Shown: positions 1 through 7,706, counted from the first letter of the stretch. The stretch: DNA of 24,647 nucleotides from Christensenella sp. UBA1750 (GCA_002315655.1 DCHO01000008.1:1-24647), one strand, 5' to 3'. Numbers and translations are program-made. The notes: a model not told the origin generated them from the letters alone.

Positions 1-918
1 GAGCATTACGGTATTGAGGATATGAAGGTCGTATCCTCCGGCGGTTCCATGGGCGGCCAGTGCTCCCTCATCTTCGCCCGGTATTCCGACCACCACATCA
101 TTTCCGTGGTCTCCAACTGCCCCGTCTGTGACATGACCTATCATTATGTGGAGCGCTTTGACACCGAGCATTCCATTGCGGATGCCTATTCCGACGCGGA
201 GGACTTTGAGGAAGCCCTAAAAGCGCACTCTCCCCTGCATCAGGTGGATTTCATGCCCGACGTACCCTATCACATCTTCCACTGCGAGGAGGACAAATCC
301 GTGAACAAAGGGATGCACTCCGACAAAATGGTGCCCGCTCTGCGCAACGCCGGACGGAATGTGACCTATGACACGATTCCCGGCCGCGGGCACTGTAATC
401 TGACACAGGAAATGTGGGACAAATATCAGGACTTTGTCCTTTCCGCCTTCTCATGTATGGAAAAAGAACAGTTTGAAACCCTGCTGCGTAAATGGTGCGG
501 AATTTTGCGCATCACGCCGCCGTGGGATGTGAAGCTCGACCTCATCACCGACCCCGCTTTCCGCAAGACCGGCGACATCAGGATCGACCCGGACGACCGC
601 AAGGCCGTAGTGGTGCTCAACATTGCTTCCCCGAAGCAGGAGAACGCAGAGGAAGTGCTGGTGCATGAGCTGATGCACCTGAAACTTTATCCGCTGGATC
701 AGGTGACGGAAGCTCTCATCACCGCAAATTTTGAGGACGGCTCCCCCGCATCAGATTTTGCTTACACACAGTTCTTTCAGAATCTGGAAATCACCGTGGA
801 GGAACTGACAAAATGCTTTCTTGCGGCCTTCGGAGAAAGCAAATCCCTCTCTTTCGGGCGCTGTGAAGGGCAAAAGAGCTTTGATGAGCTTTACAACGGA
901 CTCAGCAAACTGGAATAA
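1..918 (+). CDS. alpha/beta hydrolase fused to HExxH metallopeptidase-like domain (5' end cut off)
   Basis: The reading frame is open from base 1, so the N-terminus lies outside the window. The first visible in-frame ATG (22) is internal, and residue numbers below count from it. The N-terminal part is the catalytic half of an alpha/beta serine hydrolase of the prolyl oligopeptidase/dienelactone hydrolase type: nucleophile elbow GGSMGG (Ser9), acid in CEED (Asp91) and histidine in GRGHC (His124). From about residue 146 a second domain starts at MEKEQF and carries HELMH (215-219), a zinc-metallopeptidase HExxH signature, with Glu230 a possible third ligand. I recall similar HExxH domains as stand-alone proteins of about 150 residues in gut Firmicutes. 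There is no membrane segment in the visible part. A strong hairpin terminator follows the stop. The hydrolase assignment is good; the substrate is unknown and activity of the HExxH domain is inferred. Confidence 0.8.
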   Translation, partial: EHYGIEDMKVVSSGGSMGGQCSLIFARYSDHHIISVVSNCPVCDMTYHYVERFDTEHSIADAYSDAEDFEEALKAHSPLHQVDFMPDVPYHIFHCEEDKSVNKGMHSDKMVPALRNAGRNVTYDTIPGRGHCNLTQEMWDKYQDFVLSAFSCMEKEQFETLLRKWCGILRITPPWDVKLDLITDPAFRKTGDIRIDPDDRKAVVVLNIASPKQENAEEVLVHELMHLKLYPLDQVTEALITANFEDGSPASDFAYTQFFQNLEITVEELTKCFLAAFGESKSLSFGRCEGQKSFDELYNGLSKLE

Positions 919-925
919 TACAAAT

Positions 926-958
926 GCGGCATTCCCACAATTTCCGTGAGGATGCCGC
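926..958. terminator. bidirectional hairpin terminator
   Basis: Arms 926-938 and 946-958 pair over 13 positions with one wobble and mismatches near the loop; the core is GCGGCAT/ATGCCGC and the loop is 7 nt. The hairpin is followed on the plus strand by a T-rich stretch (959-971). It lies 7 nt after the hydrolase stop, and also just beyond the stop of the VOC remnant read on the minus strand, so it can serve both. Confidence 0.8.
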
Positions 959-962
959 TTCC

Positions 963-1151
963 TTATTCTTTATGGTTTCCCGCAATTTCGATTGGGTTTC
1001 CGTCCGGGTCGGAGAAGTGAAAGGCGTTGTAAAGGCACAGATTGATGCCTTCGTTGTTGAAGATGGCAAACCGGTCGCCGTTTCTTGCGGAGACCTCCAT
1101 CTCGAACACCTTTTCATAAAAGGCGAGAGATTTGGCGAAATCCTCAAATCC
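963..1151 (-). pseudogene. VOC (glyoxalase/bleomycin resistance) family remnant
   Basis: Read on the minus strand from 1151 to a TAA at 963-965, one frame gives 62 residues with clear VOC hallmarks: DFAKSLAFYEKVF (helix after the first strand), GDRFAIFNNEGINLCLYN, then FSDPDGNPIEI, the classic last strand with its metal-ligand Glu. A normal VOC protein has about 120-130 residues. Here the first strand is missing and the roughly 45-55 residues expected between LYNA and FHFSDPDG are absent. Going upstream in frame, a TGA lies at 1167-1169 with no ATG, GTG or TTG before the conserved sequence begins, so no complete product can be started. The fragment abuts the stop of the MATE gene (1153-1155). 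I read it as a decayed gene with a 5' truncation and an internal in-frame deletion. Confidence 0.75.
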
Positions 1152-1152
1152 G

Positions 1153-2529
1153 CTATTCCTCCACCTTCACGCCGCGCACTCGCCACTTGCCGGAGAGGAA
1201 GAAGCACAGACCGATGACAAAGGGCGTGAAGCCCGCCAGCGCGTCGCCCAGCCAGAAGCCGTAGGCCTCCATTTTGAGGGCGACGCCGAAGAGCAGGGAC
1301 AGGCCGATGCGCATCACGATGCCGTCAAAGATGGCAGTGGCAAAGTTCATCTTGTAGTTGCCGGAGCCGTCGATCAAGGCGTTGGAGGGCGCACGGGAAG
1401 CCGCACCGAAGAACAGCAGCACGGCAATGGGCAGGAAGGTCATGCCAACCTCGATAACGGCCTCATCCTGCGTGAACAGCCGGTAGATCTGCTCCGGGAA
1501 GAGCAGAATCAGCCCGGACATGACGACGGCGATAGAGACCACAATGATGATGATTGTGATGAGGATGCGGGGCACGCGCTTAAATTCCTTCGCGCCGATG
1601 TTCTGCCCCACCATGGAGGAGCCGGCGGTGTTGATGGCGGTGGAGAACAGGTTGGCAATGTTGCTGATCTTGTGGGCAATGCCGGCAAAGGCGCAGATCA
1701 CCACGCCGTAGGAATTGACGAAGGAATTGACCAGCAGCTTGGAGACCTGAATGGAAGCGGACTTGATGGCCATGGGAATGCCTAATTTCAGCAGAGACGC
1801 GACCATCTCCATATCCCAATGGAACAGATCGGAAAACTTTAGTTTCAGCCCGAAGCGTTCCTGATGGGTCAGGATGAACGCAATGGAGAACACGACGGAC
1901 ACCGCCTGCGCAATCACGGTAGCCAGTGCCGCGCCGTAAGCACCCATGTGGAAGCCCATGACAAAGAGGACATCCAGCACGATGTTGAGCACGGAGGCAA
2001 TGCCGATGAACAGGAAGGGATGTTTGGAGTCACCCAGACCGCGCATCACGGCAGCAATGGCGTTGTAGCAATACACGAACACGGAGCCGGACATGGCTAC
2101 GGTGGCATAGGAAAGCGTCTCGGCAAAAGCTTCCTCGGGGGTGTTCATGAGCTGCAGCATCCCTTTGCGGAACACAAGCCCCAGGGTGGTAAAGGCCACG
2201 GCCATCACCAGTAGCACGCCGAACAGGGACGCGATAAATTTGCTCACGCGCTCCTTTTTCCCCGCTCCCACATACTGGGCAATGATGATCTGCCCTGCGT
2301 TGCCAAAGCCCATGGCGAGGAACACAAGGAAGTTGGAGACATCGCCGCCCACGGACACGGCGGACAGACCCACCGCGCCTAAGGACTGCCCCACAACCAC
2401 CATGTCCACCATGTTGTAGACCACCTGCAGAAGGTTCGCAAGGAACAGGGGCAGGGCAAACTTGATGAGCTTCGGGGCAATCTTACCTTTGGTAAAGTCC
2501 GAAACATACGTCTTTTTCACAGCCGTCAT
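1153..2529 (-). CDS. MATE family efflux transporter
   Basis: A 458-residue polytopic membrane protein of the multidrug and toxic compound extrusion family, which exports cationic drugs or metabolites by Na+ or H+ antiport. The two homologous halves are visible: the first opens with KFALPLFLANLLQVVYNMVD (about residues 22-42), the typical MATE helix 1, followed by VGQSLGAVGLSAVS. The second opens around residue 244 with LLKLGIPMAIKSASIQVSKL and contains VGQNIGAKE, the standard half-two motif. Length is normal (440-470). The start ATG (2527-2529) has AGGAG seven to eight nt upstream. It follows tag by 80 nt on the same strand but seems to have its own extended -10 promoter. Substrate cannot be told from sequence. 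Confidence 0.93.
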   Translation of the reverse strand: MTAVKKTYVSDFTKGKIAPKLIKFALPLFLANLLQVVYNMVDMVVVGQSLGAVGLSAVSVGGDVSNFLVFLAMGFGNAGQIIIAQYVGAGKKERVSKFIASLFGVLLVMAVAFTTLGLVFRKGMLQLMNTPEEAFAETLSYATVAMSGSVFVYCYNAIAAVMRGLGDSKHPFLFIGIASVLNIVLDVLFVMGFHMGAYGAALATVIAQAVSVVFSIAFILTHQERFGLKLKFSDLFHWDMEMVASLLKLGIPMAIKSASIQVSKLLVNSFVNSYGVVICAFAGIAHKISNIANLFSTAINTAGSSMVGQNIGAKEFKRVPRILITIIIIVVSIAVVMSGLILLFPEQIYRLFTQDEAVIEVGMTFLPIAVLLFFGAASRAPSNALIDGSGNYKMNFATAIFDGIVMRIGLSLLFGVALKMEAYGFWLGDALAGFTPFVIGLCFFLSGKWRVRGVKVEE

Positions 2530-2563
2530 AAAAATACACTCCTATAAATCTATTATACTATCT

Positions 2564-2572
2564 ATTATAGCA
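2564..2572 (-). promoter_or_regulatory. extended -10 promoter for the MATE gene
   Basis: On the minus strand the sequence TGCTATAAT is an extended -10 element. A second TATAAT lies 12 nt downstream (2552-2557), giving a direct repeat of TATAATAG. No good -35 is visible. The ATG at 2529 lies about 28 nt after the predicted start. Confidence 0.5.
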
Positions 2573-2609
2573 TAACCGACCACAGGAGTGCATGGGTGTT
2601 TATGAAAAC

Positions 2610-3173
2610 TTAATTTATCGGACAGCAGAAGCAGTCCTTATCGTGGGCATTGATGATGCCGATGGCCTGCAAATAGGAATAAACAATGACAGGGCCGCAG
2701 AACTTGATGCCGCGCTTTTTCATGTCTGCGGAGATTGCTTCCGACAGCGGCGTTTTTGTCGGAACAGGCGGCTCGTTCTCAACGAGGGTTTTTCCGTCGG
2801 TAAAGCCCCAGATATATTTGTCGAAGGAACCGAACTCCTCCTGAATTTGGATGAAGGCTTTCGCGTTTGTGATGGCGGCGTTGATCTTGGCCTTGGCGCG
2901 GATGATGCCGGGATTTTGGAGCAGCTCTGCCACCTTGGTTTCGTCATAGTCCTTAATCTTATTGTAGTCGAAGTTGTCCATAGCCTCGCGGAAGGCCTCC
3001 CGCTTGTTGAGCACGATGCTCCAAGAAATGCCCGCCTGCATTCCTTCCAAGATCAGCAGCTCGAACAATTCCCGCTCGTCATGGCAGGGCTTGCCCCATT
3101 CGTTGTCGTGGTAGCGCACCATGTTGCTGTTCTCGTCGCCCCACGCCCAGCCGCAGCGTTTCTTTTCGCTCAT
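2610..3173 (-). CDS. tag: DNA-3-methyladenine glycosylase I
   Basis: Excises N3-methyladenine from alkylated DNA, starting base excision repair. The 187-residue product equals the length of E. coli Tag. The family's zinc-snap ligands are present: Cys7 in RCGW, His22 in RYHDNEWG, then His177 and Cys181 in HDKDC. The pocket motif LEGMQAG holds the conserved acidic residue (Glu43), followed by SWSIVLNKRE, the helix-hairpin-helix region. I chose the ATG at 3171-3173 (MSEKKRCGW) because GGAG lies 5 nt upstream; an in-frame ATG at 3197 lacks such a site and would add eight non-conserved residues. The gene is divergent from the MATE gene at 3277 and lies upstream of the MATE gene ending at 1153. Confidence in function is high. 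Confidence 0.95.
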   Translation of the reverse strand: MSEKKRCGWAWGDENSNMVRYHDNEWGKPCHDERELFELLILEGMQAGISWSIVLNKREAFREAMDNFDYNKIKDYDETKVAELLQNPGIIRAKAKINAAITNAKAFIQIQEEFGSFDKYIWGFTDGKTLVENEPPVPTKTPLSEAISADMKKRGIKFCGPVIVYSYLQAIGIINAHDKDCFCCPIN

Positions 3174-3213
3174 GTCTCCTCTCCCCTTTTCCCACAAATT
3201 AGCATAGAATCTC

Positions 3214-3241
3214 TTGATTATTTCGTCATATCTGTTACACT
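3214..3241 (+). promoter_or_regulatory. sigma-A-type promoter for the second MATE gene
   Basis: TTGATT (3214-3219), a 16-nt spacer and TACACT (3236-3241). The predicted start is about 28 nt before the ATG at 3277. It sits in the 103-nt gap shared with the divergent tag gene. Confidence 0.55.
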
Positions 3242-3276
3242 ATCCTTTGGCAAAATGAAGTATCTAAGAGGCTTTT

Positions 3277-4671
3277 ATGAAATTACGCAGAGATTCAACC
3301 GTAAACGGCATCACGGAGGGTGTGATCTGGAAGGAGATCCTAATTTTCTTCTTCCCCATCCTCTTCGGCACCTTCTTTCAGCAGCTTTACAACACCGTGG
3401 ATGCCATGGTGGTGGGGCGATTTGTGGGCGCAACGGCGCTGGCGGCCGTGGGCGGCTCCACGGGCAACCTCATCAATCTGCTGGTGGGCTTCTTTGTGGG
3501 GCTTTCCTCCGGCGCAACGGTCATCATCGCGCAGTTCTGGGGGCGGAAGGATTATTCCGGCGTTTCCCGCGCCGTGCACACCGCCATCGCCTTCTCCGTT
3601 GTGGGCGGCGCGGTCATCATGGTGTTCGGCATTCTCTCCGCACGAATGCTGCTGAGTTGGATGAACACGCCGGAAGACATGATGGATGCCTCCGTTTCCT
3701 ATATGCGCATCATTTTCGCAGGGCTCATCCCCTCCATGATCTACAACATCGGCTCCGGCATCCTGCGCGCCGTGGGCGATTCCAGACGGCCGCTGGTGTT
3801 CCTCATTGTGTCCTCGCTAATCAACGTAGTGGGCGACCTTTTCTGCGTCTGCGTGCTGAAAATGGGCATTGAGGGCGCGGCGGTGGCGACCATCTTCTCT
3901 CAGGCGGTCTCGGCTGTGCTGGTGCTCATCACGCTGCGGCGGGCGGAAAACGCCACGCACCTCATCTGGAAGGAAGTGCGCCTCCACGGCGACACCCTGC
4001 TGGAGATCATCAAGATCGGTCTGCCGACCGGACTGCAATCGGTCATGTATTCCATCTCCAACGTGCTGCTGCAAAGCGCAGTCAACACCTTCGGCACCGT
4101 GACGCTGGCGGCAAACACCGCCTACGGAAAATTGGACGGCATCTACTGGATGATCTCCGGGGCTTTCGGCGTAACCGTCACCACCTTTGTCGGGCAGAAC
4201 TTCGGCGCAAGAAAGTTCGACAGAATGTTCAAGTGCGTGCGCATCACACTGCTCATGGCGCTATTCAACACGCTTTTGCTCTGTTCGCTGCTCTTTTTCG
4301 GGGGACAATTCGTCTTCCCGCTCTTCACAAACGATCCGCAGGTGCTCTCCGAAGCGGTTCACATCTGCAAAAATATGTGCTTCTTCTTCATTCTGCACGT
4401 TCCCATGTCCATTCTCTCCGGCACACTGAACGGCACAGGCGACACGCTGGCGCCCATGATCATGTCCGCGCTCTCCATCTGTCTGCTGCGCATGGTCTGG
4501 GTGTGGACGGTCGTGCCCCATGTGTCCTCCATCCTGGGAGTGCTGCAATCCTATCCCATCACCTGGACAGCGGGCAGTCTCATGCTGACCTTCTATTATC
4601 TGCCGAAGAAATGGTTGGAACGGCGCAAAGCAGCGGTTGGATATTTGGAAAGTGAAAAGAAAAATTCATAA
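3277..4671 (+). CDS. MATE family efflux transporter
   Basis: A 464-residue membrane protein of the MATE family. The N-terminal half has ILFFFPILFGTFFQQLYNTVD followed by VVGRFVGATALAAVG, the usual first-half signature. The second half starts near residue 245 with IIKIGLPTGLQSVMYSISN and contains VGQNFGARKFDR, equivalent to the VGQN motif of the other MATE gene here. The C-terminus ends in a basic cytoplasmic tail. AAGAGG lies 5 nt before the ATG. The two MATE proteins of this window differ in sequence, so they are paralogues rather than a recent duplication. No regulator gene is adjacent. The exported substrate is unknown. Confidence 0.93.
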   Translation: MKLRRDSTVNGITEGVIWKEILIFFFPILFGTFFQQLYNTVDAMVVGRFVGATALAAVGGSTGNLINLLVGFFVGLSSGATVIIAQFWGRKDYSGVSRAVHTAIAFSVVGGAVIMVFGILSARMLLSWMNTPEDMMDASVSYMRIIFAGLIPSMIYNIGSGILRAVGDSRRPLVFLIVSSLINVVGDLFCVCVLKMGIEGAAVATIFSQAVSAVLVLITLRRAENATHLIWKEVRLHGDTLLEIIKIGLPTGLQSVMYSISNVLLQSAVNTFGTVTLAANTAYGKLDGIYWMISGAFGVTVTTFVGQNFGARKFDRMFKCVRITLLMALFNTLLLCSLLFFGGQFVFPLFTNDPQVLSEAVHICKNMCFFFILHVPMSILSGTLNGTGDTLAPMIMSALSICLLRMVWVWTVVPHVSSILGVLQSYPITWTAGSLMLTFYYLPKKWLERRKAAVGYLESEKKNS

Positions 4672-4697
4672 TTTCTTCCAGATAACGGGTTTGTATA

Positions 4698-4727
4698 TTG
4701 ACAGAAGGTAAATTTCTATGGTATCAT
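4698..4727 (+). promoter_or_regulatory. promoter with consensus -35 for the small gene
   Basis: TTGACA (4698-4703), 18-nt spacer, TATCAT (4722-4727). The predicted start near 4734 lies downstream of an in-frame ATG at 4718, which rules that ATG out as the start and supports the one at 4787. Confidence 0.65.
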
Positions 4728-4786
4728 CTTATCAGACCAAACAGGCGGTGCAAACTGCACGCCTTGATATTGAGGAGGTAATTCCA

Positions 4787-4957
4787 ATGAAACAGTTCTA
4801 TGTTGGCGAAATGGTTTCCTATCAGAACGAGACCAAGGAATGGAAGGTCATCCGCGCTGAGCTGGCTAAGGACGGCAACGTCGAATACACCATCGAAAAG
4901 GCTTCCGGCCGCAGCATCGGCAAGAAGGAAATCGTCCTGGTTGACCTCATCGACTAA
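4787..4957 (+). CDS. small conserved-looking protein of unknown function
   Basis: A 56-residue product with a textbook start: AGGAGG lies 8 nt before the ATG at 4787. The sequence alternates hydrophobic and charged residues (FYVGEMVSY, EWKVIRAEL, VEYTIEKASGRSIG, KEIVLVDL), which suggests a small all-beta, SH3- or KOW-like barrel. There is no signal peptide, membrane segment or cysteine. It stands alone between its own promoter (4698-4727) and a terminator (4977-5005), so it is a monocistronic unit and probably well expressed. I do not recognise the family; a nucleic-acid or protein-binding role would be a guess. Confidence 0.75.
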   Translation: MKQFYVGEMVSYQNETKEWKVIRAELAKDGNVEYTIEKASGRSIGKKEIVLVDLID

Positions 4958-4976
4958 TCTCACACACCTATAAAAA

Positions 4977-5005
4977 AGGAACGGAAAAAAAGCATTTCCG
5001 TTCCT
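4977..5005. terminator. bidirectional terminator with AGGAACGG arms
   Basis: The inverted repeat AGGAACGG (4977-4984) / CCGTTCCT (4998-5005) extends inward with AAA/TTT and is flanked by A6 on the left and T6-7 on the right, so it works in both directions. It ends the small plus-strand gene and the minus-strand glycoside hydrolase gene. The same arms and spacing recur at 6476-6504. Confidence 0.9.
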
Positions 5006-5012
5006 TTTTTTG

Positions 5013-6422
5013 TTACTTCTCAAAGCCTTCCCCAACCAGCAGCAGCGGATAATCGTAAATCGGCAAATGCACAAGTTTGTCGGTGTTTTCCCCGGTCTTC
5101 TCGATGCTGTTTCCTTCGATGGCGAAAATTTCTCCCGTCATGGGATCAATAAGCCGGAAGGTGTCACCCAGCGCGGAGACCTCCATCGTCACGGTAGAAG
5201 AAAAGGTCGTGGTCATCAGGTCTGTGGCGTTCCAGAAGGCGAAGCACCACGCGCCGTTTTCCCGGACAAAGCCGCCAACAGTGATCCTCGGGTCGGTGCA
5301 GTCCTTGTCGAAGATGAGGGGCGAGGGCTCCGGCAGGCGGATGATGGGCAAATCGCAAGGCGTGATGTCGCCCGCGAAGATTGAGGCCAAGTTCTGCAGG
5401 GCATAATAGCTCTTTTTCTCGGTATATGTGCCCGTAGCCACACCGTTTTCGTCAAACTCCGCACCCAAGATACCGAAATAGCCGAAATCCATGTAGGAGG
5501 ACTTGTCACCCACGGTGCCGTTCAATCCCTCGATCATGTCCATGGTGGAGAAATAGGAGGAGAACTTGACATCACACAGCAGGTCGGCAACGCCGTGGCG
5601 CAGGAGCTGTTTGGCCTGTTTCTCCTGCGTCCATGCCCCGCCCCGCAGTGCGCCCGCGCCGTCCCGTCTGCTCTGGGAGCCGGATTCACCCTGAATGATC
5701 TCGATAGACGGATTGTAGCGTCTGCACAGCGCCCGCAGCGCCTTCACACGCTCAAAGACCTTGCTCTCGTCAGGGGTATATTCGTGGAAGGTGATGGCAT
5801 TCAAGACCTTCGCCGCGCCGGTTTCAAAGGCATCGGCAAGGAAATGCAGGGAGCGCAGACACACCGACCCGCCGATGACATAGGCATCTTTCTGCCCCTC
5901 GCGGATAGCGGCGGCGGTGTCCAGCATAAACTGCCCGTACTGCTGCCCGGAAACGCCGGTCTTCCAGCACCACTGACCGTCCGGCTCGTTCCAGATTTCA
6001 AAATCGGATACGCGGCCTTCATAATGGCGGGTCAGCGCAGATACATAGTTGTGCCAGCCCTGTTTTTCTTCCTCGGTGAAGATGGGCGGCACGCCCACCG
6101 CGCCAAAGACGGTCTTGCCCGGTTCGGAATACAGCCCGTTGCCGTAGCACAGGCAAATCCACGGGCGCAAGCCCCGCGCCAGCAGGTTGTCCACCACCTC
6201 GTCCAGCCAGCCAAAGTCGTACACGCCCTTTTCCTTCTCGGTTCGCGCCCAGCCGGACTGAATGCGAATCCACTTGGCGCCCGTTGCCGCCACCTTGTCG
6301 TAGGCGTTGCTCGGATCGAACGCGCCTCTGTCCAGCTTCTCAAAACCCAAGCCCATGCGGGAAAAGGCGATTCCCTTCGCGTTTTTCGGAACGATTTGTC
6401 CTACCTTACGAAATCCTTCCAT
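5013..6422 (-). CDS. clan GH-A glycoside hydrolase (GH39/GH5-like)
   Basis: A 469-residue TIM-barrel retaining glycosidase. With the start at 6422, the acid/base is Glu146 in IWNEPD after strand 4, and the nucleophile is Glu246 in QGESG after strand 7, about 100 residues apart as expected for clan GH-A. Early barrel motifs include KWIRIQSGWAR and RPWICLCYGN. The last ~120 residues form a beta-rich tail. No signal peptide is present, so it acts in the cytoplasm on imported oligosaccharides or glycosides. In-frame ATGs also occur at 6461 and 6440, but AAGGAG lies 9 nt before 6422 and the predicted transcript starts near 6460. It sits 100 nt downstream of the aldo/keto reductase gene, with its own promoter. 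The substrate (xyloside, glucoside or other) cannot be fixed. Confidence 0.88.
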   Translation of the reverse strand: MEGFRKVGQIVPKNAKGIAFSRMGLGFEKLDRGAFDPSNAYDKVAATGAKWIRIQSGWARTEKEKGVYDFGWLDEVVDNLLARGLRPWICLCYGNGLYSEPGKTVFGAVGVPPIFTEEEKQGWHNYVSALTRHYEGRVSDFEIWNEPDGQWCWKTGVSGQQYGQFMLDTAAAIREGQKDAYVIGGSVCLRSLHFLADAFETGAAKVLNAITFHEYTPDESKVFERVKALRALCRRYNPSIEIIQGESGSQSRRDGAGALRGGAWTQEKQAKQLLRHGVADLLCDVKFSSYFSTMDMIEGLNGTVGDKSSYMDFGYFGILGAEFDENGVATGTYTEKKSYYALQNLASIFAGDITPCDLPIIRLPEPSPLIFDKDCTDPRITVGGFVRENGAWCFAFWNATDLMTTTFSSTVTMEVSALGDTFRLIDPMTGEIFAIEGNSIEKTGENTDKLVHLPIYDYPLLLVGEGFEK

Positions 6423-6466
6423 GTTTGTCCGCTCCTTCATAGTTGATATTTCGGGTTCCATTTGAT

Positions 6467-6496
6467 AGTATAAAGAGGAACGGATGATAAAGTCAA
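6467..6496 (-). promoter_or_regulatory. promoter of the glycoside hydrolase gene, embedded in an inverted repeat
   Basis: Minus strand: TTGACT (6491-6496), 18-nt spacer, TATACT (6467-6472). The -35 lies in the loop, and part of the spacer in one arm, of the inverted repeat 6475-6505. Formation of a hairpin or binding of a dimeric repressor there would affect this promoter. Confidence 0.65.
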
Positions 6497-6505
6497 CCGT
6501 TCCTC
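6475..6505 (-). terminator. inverted repeat: terminator of aldo/keto reductase gene and/or operator
   Basis: GAGGAACGG (6475-6483) and CCGTTCCTC (6497-6505) form a perfect 9-bp stem with a 13-nt loop. On the minus strand it lies 16 nt after the aldo/keto reductase stop and is followed by TTTATACT, a weak T-tract. Its core matches the terminator at 4977-5005 exactly in arms and spacer length. Confidence 0.55.
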
Positions 6506-6521
6506 CGTCTTTGGATTCAGC

Positions 6522-7643
6522 TTATTTTTCAAACATTTCCGTGGCGCGCTGCAATTCCTTGATGATCTCGATGTGCTGGGGGCACGCGCCTTCGCACTGA
6601 CCGCACTGCAAGCACTCGGAGGGCTTTCCGCCGCCGCGGGTGGCGAAGCCGAAGTTGCCGATGGCTCCGGCGCGATTGCCGTAAATCAGCTCATTGTTCA
6701 TGGCCTTGAAGATGCCGGGGATGTTGATGTTCATGGGGCAGCCCTTGGTGCAGTAGGAACAGGCGGTGCAGGGAATCTGCGGCAGGGCATTTAGTGCCGC
6801 GACCACCTTGTCGATGACGGCGTACTCGTCCTTGGTCAGGGGCTTGAAATCCTCCATAAAGGATAAGTTGTCCTTCATCTGCTCCAGCGAGGACATCCCG
6901 GAAAGCACGGTGACGAGGCCTTCCAGAGAAGCGGCGTAACGGATGGCCCAGGAGGGCAGAGAAGCATTGGGATTATAGTCCTTCATGAGCTTTGCCACGG
7001 GTTCTGGCAGGTTGGCCAAAGAGCCGCCCTTGACGGGCTCCATGATGATAACGGGCTTGCCGTGCTTGCGGGCAACCTCGTAGCAGGCTCTCGACTGGAT
7101 GGAAGCGGATTCCCAGTCGGCATAGTTGATCTGCAGCTGCACAAACTCGATGTTGGGATGCCGGGTGAGCACCTCATCCAGCGCCTCGGCCTTATCGTGC
7201 ATGGAGAAGCCCAAATGCTTAATCACGCCCTCTTCCTTCTTCTGCGCGAGGAAGTCCCAGATGCCGAAGCGGTCAAAGTATTCGGTGCGGGTGTCTCCTA
7301 AGTTATGCAGCAGATAGAAGTCGAAATAGCCTGCGCCGGTGCGCTCCAAGGAGGTCGTGAGCATGGCCTTGGCTTCCTCTGCGGTCTTCACGCCCGCCCA
7401 CGCGGGAAGCTTGGTCGCCAGCTGGAAGCTCTCGCGGGGATAGCGATCCACCAAGGCTTCCTTGATGGCCTTTTCGCTCTTGCCGCCGATGTAGCCGTAA
7501 GCGGTGTCAAAGTAGGTAAAGCCCTTGGCGAGGAACAGATCGACCATCTGCTTGACCTGCTCCACGTCCACCTCGTCCCCCAGCATGGGCAGACGCATAA
7601 GGCCGAAGCCTAATTTTTTGAAATCTTGTCCGAGATATGCCAT
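6522..7643 (-). CDS. aldo/keto reductase with C-terminal 2x[4Fe-4S] ferredoxin domain
   Basis: A 373-residue oxidoreductase. The N-terminal ~280 residues are an aldo/keto reductase barrel with the catalytic tetrad Asp46, Tyr51 (FDTAYGY), Lys78 (ATKLP) and His113 (LLHNL). The C-terminal part carries two clusters: CTACSYCTKGCP (Cys292, 295, 298, 302) and CLQCGQCEGACP (Cys344, 347, 350, 354), each CxxCxxCxxxCP as in bacterial ferredoxins. This two-part architecture is common in anaerobic Clostridia; it probably couples carbonyl reduction to ferredoxin electrons, but substrates are not established. AGGGG lies about 12 nt upstream of the ATG. It has its own promoter (7677-7706) and is divergent from the MFS operon at 7788. 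Confidence 0.93.
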   Translation of the reverse strand: MAYLGQDFKKLGFGLMRLPMLGDEVDVEQVKQMVDLFLAKGFTYFDTAYGYIGGKSEKAIKEALVDRYPRESFQLATKLPAWAGVKTAEEAKAMLTTSLERTGAGYFDFYLLHNLGDTRTEYFDRFGIWDFLAQKKEEGVIKHLGFSMHDKAEALDEVLTRHPNIEFVQLQINYADWESASIQSRACYEVARKHGKPVIIMEPVKGGSLANLPEPVAKLMKDYNPNASLPSWAIRYAASLEGLVTVLSGMSSLEQMKDNLSFMEDFKPLTKDEYAVIDKVVAALNALPQIPCTACSYCTKGCPMNINIPGIFKAMNNELIYGNRAGAIGNFGFATRGGGKPSECLQCGQCEGACPQHIEIIKELQRATEMFEK

Positions 7644-7676
7644 TTACATATCCACCCCTTTCTATTTTATAAGCAA

Positions 7677-7706
7677 AGTATAAACAATTTGCGGGGGTCT
7701 TGTCAA
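7677..7706 (-). promoter_or_regulatory. promoter of the aldo/keto reductase gene
   Basis: Minus strand: TTGACA (7701-7706, consensus), 18-nt spacer, TATACT (7677-7682). The predicted start is about 27 nt before the ATG at 7643. Confidence 0.7.

Noticed and set aside
2592..3872. Long plus-strand open frame of 426 codons
   Set aside because: It runs antisense to tag and then out of frame through the MATE gene; its product is low-complexity, rich in His/Arg/Gly and unlike any protein family, while both overlapped genes are clear.
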